Assembly (NCBI GenBank): GCA_034769895.1
Contig: CM068372.1
Coordinates: 239,716,343 to 239,780,342, forward strand
DNA length: 64,000 nucleotides
Direction of reading: 5' to 3'
DNA from: Magicicada septendecula
Taxonomy: Eukaryota; Arthropoda; Insecta; Hemiptera; Cicadidae
The notes below the pieces were generated by a model. It had not been told where the DNA came from and searched no databases. It worked only from the letters and a program-made list of their open reading frames with translations. Shown in pieces: positions 55,804-64,000 of the stretch. Each line of letters begins with the position of its first letter. Position 1 is the first letter of the stretch. Made by a program: the position numbers and the translations under genes.

Positions 55804-56039
55804 GTGATGGTCACCGGAGAGGGTGACGTGTTGGGGCGGTCCCGTGGGGTGGGCATGGCGGAGAGGGTCGCATGGGGAATGGACGCAGTTGTGAGGTTTT
55901 TCTGTTCTCCTGAGAGTAAGTGCCGCCGGGCCACCATAACCACGATGCCCACCAGCTTGTTTTGGCGAAGGAGGTACACTGCAGGGTACTCTCCCGAGTT
56001 TAAGAGTGGGGCAACCGGGTTGCCCTTTCGGGGTGGGGG

Positions 56040-58873
56040 TGTGCCGGTATAATTCCGGCCGTTGAAAATTGTAGAATATTTTATTGTAAAATAACGCGAC
56101 AAGGGTCAGAATGACCCTTGTACGGCTACGTAAGTGTACGTAAGAGTGTACGGCTGCGCGCGCATCTCGTAGGGAGGTTTGGCTTAGTTAAACGGTAACA
56201 GCTGTAGCCTGGCCCGCAAGAAACCTCGACTCCGGAATCCGAACAGTTTACTGCGCAGTTATTTCTTCCACTCTTATGGCAGGCTGAAATCTACGAGACT
56301 CCCGGTAAGAGATTGTATTATTGTATGCGTTAAAAGTAATTAAAATTAAATAAATAATTAATAACAAAGTGTATGCAGCCGTATGAGAAGGCGAATGCAT
56401 GTGGGTGCGATCCGACAGTTTCTATATTAACAAAATTACTTAATGTTCAGTATATAGCCCATGTTCTTTTATTATAATTATAATATTGTAAGAGTCACTG
56501 TAATTTTCATTGTCATGGTAAATGTATAGAATGTTATAGAAATTCGAAGCTAAAGTTAGTGCGTAGTTACGTAATGGAATTGTGCTCATGCATGCATCAG
56601 ATTGTCGGTGTATTCTCTTTAATTAACTTTGCAGTAAAAAAATTACTTGTGAGAACATCCTAAGAGGAAACATTATTAATATTGAAACATTATTAATACT
56701 GTGAGTGCCTTGAAGTTAATCTTTTTGGACAAATTGCAATTATGGTGTCACCACGTGGCAAACTAACCTGTTGATTTCTGTCGATGCGTGTTGAGAGCGT
56801 GCTAATGACTTTCACTCTACGCCCTTTGATAAAATCTTTTATTGTTGGAATTAATTATTCCATGGCAGATTTTTTTCTACTCTTTAAGGAGTTTGCAAAG
56901 ACTTTATTACTGAAACTTTGTGCATTTATCTTGAGTTGGTTGAAGGCCCGTTCTGAGGTTAATTACCTGAACTTGGGTGTACATTTTTTGTGAACATCTT
57001 TTCTAATTTTTATGAATTAACAGGGTTCTCGATTAAGCCGGAGATGTGGCCGTGCTGATTGAACACCATCCTCATCAGCCATGAACCATTAGAAACGAAC
57101 CTGTTCGGAGAAGGAGTCGGGTGACTAGCTCAAGATGTAACTCTTATTCAGCACAATTAAGGTGATATGCACTCTATTATTTTCCTTTTGGGGCCGGGCC
57201 TGCAGTGCTCCTGAATTACCGTAAATATCTTTTGAAACCATGTGCCCACATGGCCAGACAGTCTGCTATAGAGGTGTCATTCTGAACATTATGTGTTAAT
57301 TTCAAAGAACACTTTAATAACTCAATTTCATAACACTAAGTGCAATGCTTGTAATTGTGTGCTGCACTGGGGGAGCGTGCTAGAGATATTTTGTACATTT
57401 AAACATTTTCACAGATTGCCTATGGTCATCACCTTACTTACTACAAAATTTATATGACATGTTAGGAATTCTGTTCCGGCTGGAACAGAATGGGGTTGAT
57501 ATTAATTTCACTTTGGGTTTAACATTTAAGGGCCGGGGAGTTTTTCGTTTTCTTTTTGGCTGTTTTTGGGGGTATAAAAGGGGACATAGTTTTTGCCAGG
57601 CTCAGGTTCTTGCAGTCTAAGGCAGGTTTGATTCCTGTCAGACTTGGTTAAGCGCATGCTGGCGCGCTCCCACATCTGCTAGGGCACAACAGTCCTTATT
57701 ATAAATTCATTTATATACAGCCATTCGGCTTTAACAGAAAAGAATTTTCACATTTTGTCTGGGCATATACTAATTAAATTTTGTACCTTATAAAGGTCTA
57801 TACTGATTAATTTTTTTTCTTGTAAAGCATCCACTGATCTTTTTTTACTTGTACAGTAGGTACTGCTTAATTTCTTTTAACTTGTAAAGCATCTACTGAT
57901 GAATTTTTCTACTTGTAAGGTATATACTGATTAATTTTTTGTAACTGGTAAAGCACATACTGATTAATTTTTCTACCCTGTAAAGCATATACTGATACAT
58001 GAATCCTTCTGAATTTGTAAAACAAATTAACATTTTAGAACCGCATAACCATTGCTTAAAATCAGGTGCTGCCATTTTATTTTTATTTTATGCTGTTGAA
58101 GAAACTTAAAGATTTCATATGCTCATGATGGGGCAATTATCGGTGGATATCTGCACATATGGGCGGTCCGGTCTCTCTTATGGGTTATGAGTGATTATCA
58201 TTCTTTCAGGGGTTTTTCGTATTTATGCAACTTAATGAAATTGATGAATGACGGTGACTGAAGGGCGACATTTATGACTGCTGGTTTTAGGGCATGGTGG
58301 TAACACCGCCTGCAAAGCAGGTGTATTCCAGGGGTATCCGTGTTTAGAATATTTGTGTATCATTATGGGTATGTGTGCCTGTACGTTTCTCTCTTTAGAG
58401 AAAGAGTTTCTCTCTTTATTAGGTGTATGTCTGCCTTTATGTTTCTGTACGTGTTGTTATGTTTCTGTCCATGTTAAACTAGTTACAAAAGGGGGGAGAA
58501 TTATATATTTACTGAACGTTATTCTATATACATATATATATAAATACTTGTTACTGATATACAGAACTTGTCTTTGACACTATTATTAAAATGGGGCTTA
58601 TTAATTTATTATGTATTTTGGGTGTTACTCCTTGTATTCGGGGACAACTGATGTGATAATTTTTCATTGCATGTAACGAAATATGGGGTACAATAAAAAC
58701 TGTTATTGTTATATTACAGCCGAGTTTCATTGCAAGTCCCGTCATACTGGACCCAGCACAATTTTGGCTTCTCTAGGCTCCGGCTTAGTTCTAAATAACT
58801 TGTGGCTTCTTTTTCAAAAAAAAAATTAAATAAAAAGAAATATAAAAAGATATAAAAAGAAAGAGGGATTACA
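56040..58873 (+). repeat. GypC LTR, copy 3
   Basis: 2834 bases; ends the second unit and starts the third. TATA box at 57573-57581. Confidence 0.92.
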
Positions 58874-59532
58874 AATGGTAGCAGAGCGTGGTTTATAAAG
58901 TCTACCAAATAATAGCAATGAGCGTGGTTCATTCTAGGGTTGAACCCTTGGGTCCGGGTGTGTGACGGGGCTTGCAAACTCGGAAATATTAAGGCTATTG
59001 TTATGACATTGTTTTTCTTAGGTATATGCCCGTATAGGCTAGTTTTAGCTCGTATAACTTGTGAGTCTGGTCGCACCACTGAGGCGATTATTTGTGTTTG
59101 GAAAAGGTGATAGGTTGTACTGCCGGGGAGTCTCGAGCGTGGCCTGGGTGATGGAATGTTGCGGGTTCAGGGTCGGAGTTTACCGTGTGGCGTTAGCGGG
59201 ATGCGGTATGGCCCGATCGGAAGTCGGTACCGTCACCGACTAAATTCCCGAATTATGAATTTTGATTGTTAGTTGGTTTTTGTGAGTTATGTGTTGGTGA
59301 GACGTGTGTGTCGGATTGATGTTTGATGTTGCGTGTGTTCAGTATTGTTGGTTGTCACTTGTCTCCTTCTGTGGTGTGAGTAGATGGTTCAGAATAGGCC
59401 AGGTCTCCGCTGCGCTAGAGAACCCGGGGGTCGCTCAAAGGAAGGACAGTACTTGGGTTTTTTCTGATTCTTGTGAATATGTTTTTGTAGGTTATGTTTG
59501 TGTTAGGTGTCTAGTGGGGATTGGTTTCATGA

Positions 59533-60258
59533 TTGTTTGTTTTGAATTGTGCAATTCTGGCAGCGGTATGCTATCAGAAATTGCCCCACCCTCTTTCAGG
59601 CGTTCTCCAGAAATTTCCGGTGGTGAATGGATTTGATGAGGACCAGCTGCTGGTTTTCTTGGACCTGGTCCTGCAGGTGGCAGATTTCCCGGGGGTGTCC
59701 GATGGGGAGGTCTTGTCTCTTATATACCCGTATTGCCGGGGTACGTTGGCTGAGCTGGTCACCAAAACTCTGCGTCTGGGTGACAGTGTTGATGCTTTCC
59801 ATGGGGAGGTGTTGAACTTCTTCCTACCCATTCGACGACGTGCCCAGCTTAAGTTGGAAAAATTCTATCGCCTACAGGCCAACGGAGAGGCGTTAGGGGA
59901 CTTCGTGCACGATATACGGAAAGCTGCCCGGGTGTTAAGATTGGGGTTGCCCGAGACAGAAGTTATACAAGCGATTCTGGAAGGACTGCATCCCCAAGAG
60001 AGATCTCGTTTAGTATTCGCGGACCGTCCACGTTGTTTTGCGGACCTTGAACGGTTGTGTGTGGTTTCAAGAACGGTCCAGGAGGTTGACGATTCCCGAG
60101 GAAGAGATGCCGCAGATGTCCAATACTCCAGTGGTTCATCAGGAAGAGCCAAAAAGACAAACAGGGTGGTTGGAGGAGAACACAAGAGACTGTCAGAAAG
60201 CCTGAATATTCCAGAAGTGATGGAGGCTACAAGGGGGTGGCAAGTGAGAAGACGGTAA
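59533..60258 (+). CDS. GypC Gag, copy 3
   Basis: 241-residue frame with the same sequence as copy 2 by eye. It starts at a TTG after a stop, as in the other copies, and overlaps ORF X by 22 bases in the -1 frame. Confidence 0.83.
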   Translation: MFVLNCAILAAVCYQKLPHPLSGVLQKFPVVNGFDEDQLLVFLDLVLQVADFPGVSDGEVLSLIYPYCRGTLAELVTKTLRLGDSVDAFHGEVLNFFLPIRRRAQLKLEKFYRLQANGEALGDFVHDIRKAARVLRLGLPETEVIQAILEGLHPQERSRLVFADRPRCFADLERLCVVSRTVQEVDDSRGRDAADVQYSSGSSGRAKKTNRVVGGEHKRLSESLNIPEVMEATRGWQVRRR

Positions 60259-61592
60259 CAACAGCTACAGCACAGAAAACAAAGAAGTATGAATTTAACA
60301 GGGGAAGAAGAAATTATGTTAGGGAAGCAACATCGGCAAGTAGGGAGCCTGTACCAAGGCGGTATCCCTGTTCGGAGAAAAAGGAAACTTTAAAGGTTCC
60401 AGAGGAATTACCAGTGCCTAAGAGAGTAGTAGATGAAGAAGGTGAAGCAGAAGAAGAAAAGCGGAATAGCTTCTGTGGATCGATACAGTACGACAAGAAA
60501 ACAGCTGTTGATACTGAGTTACAGGACTCGAAGAGGACATCATGGTTGAATCCAGATGCCGCAGAATTTGTTCCGATATTTCCATCTCGGTTCGTGACGG
60601 ATCCAGATCCGGTAATATCGTCATCGTCTACGCAGGGATGTGAGAAGTCACTTGAGAGTGTAGTTTTGCCATTGCCAATAGAAATTAATTTAGTCATTGC
60701 ACATGAGCCTGGACAGCTGGATTCCAGGGTGGAAAATGTTGAGGACGTTGTAGTTGCTGAAAGTGGTGAAGGAGTGGAGTCAACAGAAGAGGCAGAAGAG
60801 CGGTCTGCGGATGCTGCACAGGAAGGTATAGTTGTAGGTGTTAGGGAGACTGTAGAGTCTGAAGTTGCAGATGGACACAGGGATGTCCGGGCTGCGAGTG
60901 TTTCTGAGGTTGTGGATGGACAAGGGGATGTTCATGCCGCAAGTGTGGTAGAAGTAGATGAGGTAGAAGTTGAGGAGAAATTTGGGGGCAGCGTCGTGGA
61001 GTGTGCGAGTGAGAATGATGTAGTGTGTGAAGATGTGCAGACGCCTTCTGTAAGTAGTGTTGAGGATTCCGAAGAACGAAAAGAAGTTTCAGGTGGACCA
61101 AGTGAGCAACTAGAGGATGAAGATGTGCAGCGTTCGGATGGTAGTAGTGGACGTGATGGCGATGATGGTGATGATGAACTTGTTGAGGAAAATGAGATTG
61201 GAGAAGAGGTGTGTGAAGAAGTTTGTGAAGCGGCTGGTGACCAATGTGATGGAGAAATTGGTGAGGAGCTGAGGGAAGATGCGGTTGAAGATGGATCAGA
61301 GGAGCAACTGGAAGATGGTGCGGAGCTGCAGTGTCAGGAGGTTAATTTGGATTATGGGGACGAAAAAGGGGAAATTGTAGAAGAGAAGGAAGGATTGGAA
61401 GAAAGACAAGTAGAGGAGTTAGATGATGAGCATAATCCAAAGCGGAGTGAAAGTAGTGAGGTAAGTTGCCTTGATTCTGATTCAGAGGAAGCAAGTCAGT
61501 ACAGCTCAACACGAAATAATTTCTCCGAGAGTGGTGTGCGACAGCAACGAATACCCAAAGTCCGTCATAGAAAGGTAAGAAGAAGAGGTTAA
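60237..61592 (+). CDS. GypC ORF X, copy 3
   Basis: Full-length 451-residue version with PAM2 at 60540-60584. It differs from copy 1 at few residues (e.g. HEPGQLD, ESGEGVE, HAASVVEV, VQTPSVS, EDGSEEQ). The frame is kept in all three copies upstream of the copy-2 deletion, with substitutions but no stop, which hints at past selection or very recent duplication. Confidence 0.8.
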   Translation: MASEKTVTTATAQKTKKYEFNRGRRNYVREATSASREPVPRRYPCSEKKETLKVPEELPVPKRVVDEEGEAEEEKRNSFCGSIQYDKKTAVDTELQDSKRTSWLNPDAAEFVPIFPSRFVTDPDPVISSSSTQGCEKSLESVVLPLPIEINLVIAHEPGQLDSRVENVEDVVVAESGEGVESTEEAEERSADAAQEGIVVGVRETVESEVADGHRDVRAASVSEVVDGQGDVHAASVVEVDEVEVEEKFGGSVVECASENDVVCEDVQTPSVSSVEDSEERKEVSGGPSEQLEDEDVQRSDGSSGRDGDDGDDELVEENEIGEEVCEEVCEAAGDQCDGEIGEELREDAVEDGSEEQLEDGAELQCQEVNLDYGDEKGEIVEEKEGLEERQVEELDDEHNPKRSESSEVSCLDSDSEEASQYSSTRNNFSESGVRQQRIPKVRHRKVRRRG

Positions 61593-62585
61593 CGGGTAGC
61601 GGGTAGATGTTCCCCACAATCCCAGTGGTGTTCGTCTACTTCAGGGTTGCGCCCCTGCCCACGCGAGCCTTGGTTTTCTCCATTCATCCTTATTTTTGGA
61701 GGGAACCATGTCCTTACCCTTAGTCCTAGCTATTGACTCTTTAATGATCCCTGCCCCGTTTAATCTTCCCGATTTTCCTACCCCTCCCCTTAGTAAAAAA
61801 AAAAAAAAAATCTATCAATAAGGAGTTAGAGAGACTTGCCGGAAGTGTTTAGATTGTGGTCTTCGAGATTGTTAGTTTCCCCTGTTTTAAAAGTAAGATG
61901 GAGAGTGATAGCGTGCTGTTGTTTCGGATTAGTGGTTGATTTTGTTTAGTGTAGTTTAGATTTTGTTGGTTTAGTGTAGTGGTCGTGCCATGCCGCATTC
62001 TCCGGTTGTTTCCCGGGTGTTTTTGTAGAGAGAGAGAATTGGATTTATTTTGTATAGACGTCGGTGGAAAAATGAACCCCCTTGCTAGTCATGGTGTTTG
62101 GTAGAGTAAGAATTAGGATGGATGTTCGCGTGCCCTTGATGAGGTCCTCTCTGTCTGGCTAAGCGGGGCCGTCCGCCCTTGTGTAGAGATGTGGGCCAGC
62201 CATATGGCAAGGTTGGAGATGCCTTGTGGGTGCATGTGGCTGGTCGGTCCAAGAGATGGACGAGAGGTAGTACGGTCGCTCACATACCAAGGTGGGAGAT
62301 ATCTTGTTTGGTCTTAGGACGAGTATGTGAGTGGGACCGGTGGGAGTAGGTGATGGTCACCGGAGAGGGTGACGTGTTGGGGCGGTCCCGTGGGGTGGGC
62401 ATGGCGGAGAGGGTCGCATGGGGAATGGACGCAGTTGTGAGGTTTTTCTGTTCTCCTGAGAGTAAGTGCCGCCGGGCCACCATAACCACGATGCCCACCA
62501 GCTTGTTTTGGCGAAGGAGGTACACTGCAGGGTACTCTCCCGAGTTTAAGAGTGGGGCAACCGGGTTGCCCTTTCGGGGTGGGGG

Positions 62586-64000
62586 TGTGCCGGTATAATT
62601 CCGGCCGTTGAAAATTGTAGAATATTTTATTGTAAAATAACGCGACAAGGGTCAGAATGACCCTTGTACGGCTACGTAAGTGTACGTAAGAGTGTACGGC
62701 TGCGCGCGCATCTCGTAGGGAGGTTTGGCTTAGTTAAACGGTAACAGCTGTAGCCTGGCCCGCAAGAAACCTCGACTCCGGAATCCGAACAGTTTACTGC
62801 GCAGTTATTTCTTCCACTCTTATGGCAGGCTGAAATCTACGAGACTCCCGGTAAGAGATTGTATTATTGTATGCGTTAAAAGTAATTAAAATTAAATAAA
62901 TAATTAATAACAAAGTGTATGCAGCCGTATGAGAAGGCGAATGCATGTGGGTGCGATCCGACAGTTTCTATATTAACAAAATTACTTAATGTTCAGTATA
63001 TAGCCCATGTTCTTTTATTATAATTATAATATTGTAAGAGTCACTGTAATTTTCATTGTCATGGTAAATGTATAGAATGTTATAGAAATTCGAAGCTAAA
63101 GTTAGTGCGTAGTTACGTAATGGAATTGTGCTCATGCATGCATCAGATTGTCGGTGTATTCTCTTTAATTAACTTTGCAGTAAAAAAATTACTTGTGAGA
63201 ACATCCTAAGAGGAAACATTATTAATATTGAAACATTATTAATACTGTGAGTGCCTTGAAGTTAATCTTTTTGGACAAATTGCAATTATGGTGTCACCAC
63301 GTGGCAAACTAACCTGTTGATTTCTGTCGATGCGTGTTGAGAGCGTGCTAATGACTTTCACTCTACGCCCTTTGATAAAATCTTTTATTGTTGGAATTAA
63401 TTATTCCATGGCAGATTTTTTTCTACTCTTTAAGGAGTTTGCAAAGACTTTATTACTGAAACTTTGTGCATTTATCTTGAGTTGGTTGAAGGCCCGTTCT
63501 GAGGTTAATTACCTGAACTTGGGTGTACATTTTTTGTGAACATCTTTTCTAATTTTTATGAATTAACAGGGTTCTCGATTAAGCCGGAGATGTGGCCGTG
63601 CTGATTGAACACCATCCTCATCAGCCATGAACCATTAGAAACGAACCTGTTCGGAGAAGGAGTCGGGTGACTAGCTCAAGATGTAACTTTTATTCAGCAC
63701 AATTAAGGTGATATGCACTCTATTATTTTCCTTTTGGGGCCGGGCCTGCAGTGCTCCCGTAAATTACCGTAAATATCTTTTGAAACCATGTGCCCACATG
63801 GCCAGACATTCTGCTATAGAGGTGTCATTCTGAACATTATGTGTTAATTTCAAAGAACACTTTAATAACTCAATTTCATAACACTAAGTGCAATGCTTGT
63901 AATTGTGTGCTGCACTGGGGGAGCGTGCTAGAGATATTTTGTACATTTAAACATTTTCACAGATTGCCTATGGTCATCACCTTACTTACTACAAAATTTA
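62586..64000 (+). repeat. GypC LTR, copy 4, cut by the window end
   Basis: First 1415 bases of the LTR. It carries a small local difference near 63757 (CTCCCGTAAATTACCG against CTCCTGAATTACCG). Whether the array ends here or continues cannot be seen. Confidence 0.9.

Larger units (their letters stand above)
43916..64000 (+). mobile_element. GypC: head-to-tail array of a pol-less LTR element carrying gag and a PAM2 protein
   Basis: Four LTRs (43916-46760, 50473-53306, 56040-58873, and 62586 onward, cut by the window) alternate with three internal regions (46761-50472, 53307-56039, 58874-62585). Neighbouring units share LTRs, so spacings between LTR starts are 6557, 5567 and 6546. Internals 1 and 3 have 3712 bases each; internal 2 lacks about 980. 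Each internal has primer-binding site, Gag, ORF X and polypurine tract, but no protease, RT or integrase. The copies differ at few sites. The array is inserted in the GypB right LTR. Assembly error is possible but would need to explain copy-specific differences. Confidence 0.92.

Noticed and set aside
1-64000. CRISPR arrays, bacterial operons or ribosome-binding sites
   Set aside because: Nothing of the kind is present; the sequence is eukaryotic repeat DNA.

Overview
This window is eukaryotic, AT-rich and made almost entirely of transposable elements. I found no host gene that I can support. The mix of Ty3/gypsy-type LTR elements, hAT, mariner and PIF/Harbinger DNA transposons and decayed non-LTR reverse transcriptases, plus a solo LTR with a TATA box and an arthropod-style TCAGT initiator, points to an arthropod, most likely an insect. 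The species cannot be fixed from the sequence.

Layout. 1-5356: a ~20-bp minisatellite split by a 680-bp inverted-repeat element rich in CACGTGA, then one copy of a repeat family that recurs at 26253-27590. 5361-15524: a nearly complete Ty3/gypsy-type element on the minus strand (called GypA here), with ~2.2-kb LTRs, a 4-bp target duplication, gag, and pol read by a -1 frameshift at an A-AAA-AAC site. 15529-19701: mostly unassigned, with a PIF/Harbinger remnant. 19702-26115: a 6.4-kb hAT element with a perfect 8-bp target duplication and a dead zf-TTF/hAT transposase. 26253-33393: the second repeat-family copy, LINE fragments, and a 901-bp hAT derivative (perfect 8-bp target duplication) that carries a mariner fragment. 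33394-43915: an older, broken Ty3/gypsy-type element on the minus strand (GypB), whose long 3' region hosts a 583-bp solo LTR.

43916-64000: the most interesting part. A plus-strand LTR element (GypC) is inserted in the right LTR of GypB and is present as a head-to-tail array: LTR, internal, LTR, internal, LTR, internal, LTR, the last cut by the window end. GypC has no protease, reverse transcriptase or integrase. It encodes a Gag related to that of GypA and, in the -1 frame, a ~450-residue acidic protein (ORF X) with a textbook PAM2 motif (SWLNPDAAEFVPIFP), the peptide that binds the MLLE domain of poly(A)-binding protein. Neither reading frame has a usable ATG, so both seem to depend on splicing or frameshifting from upstream.

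How the parts may work together (inference): GypA and GypC share LTR 5' ends (TGTGCCG), near-identical primer-binding sites, the same style of polypurine tract and homologous Gags. GypC therefore looks like a non-autonomous partner that borrows pol functions from a GypA-like element while carrying its own Gag and a PABP-binding module.
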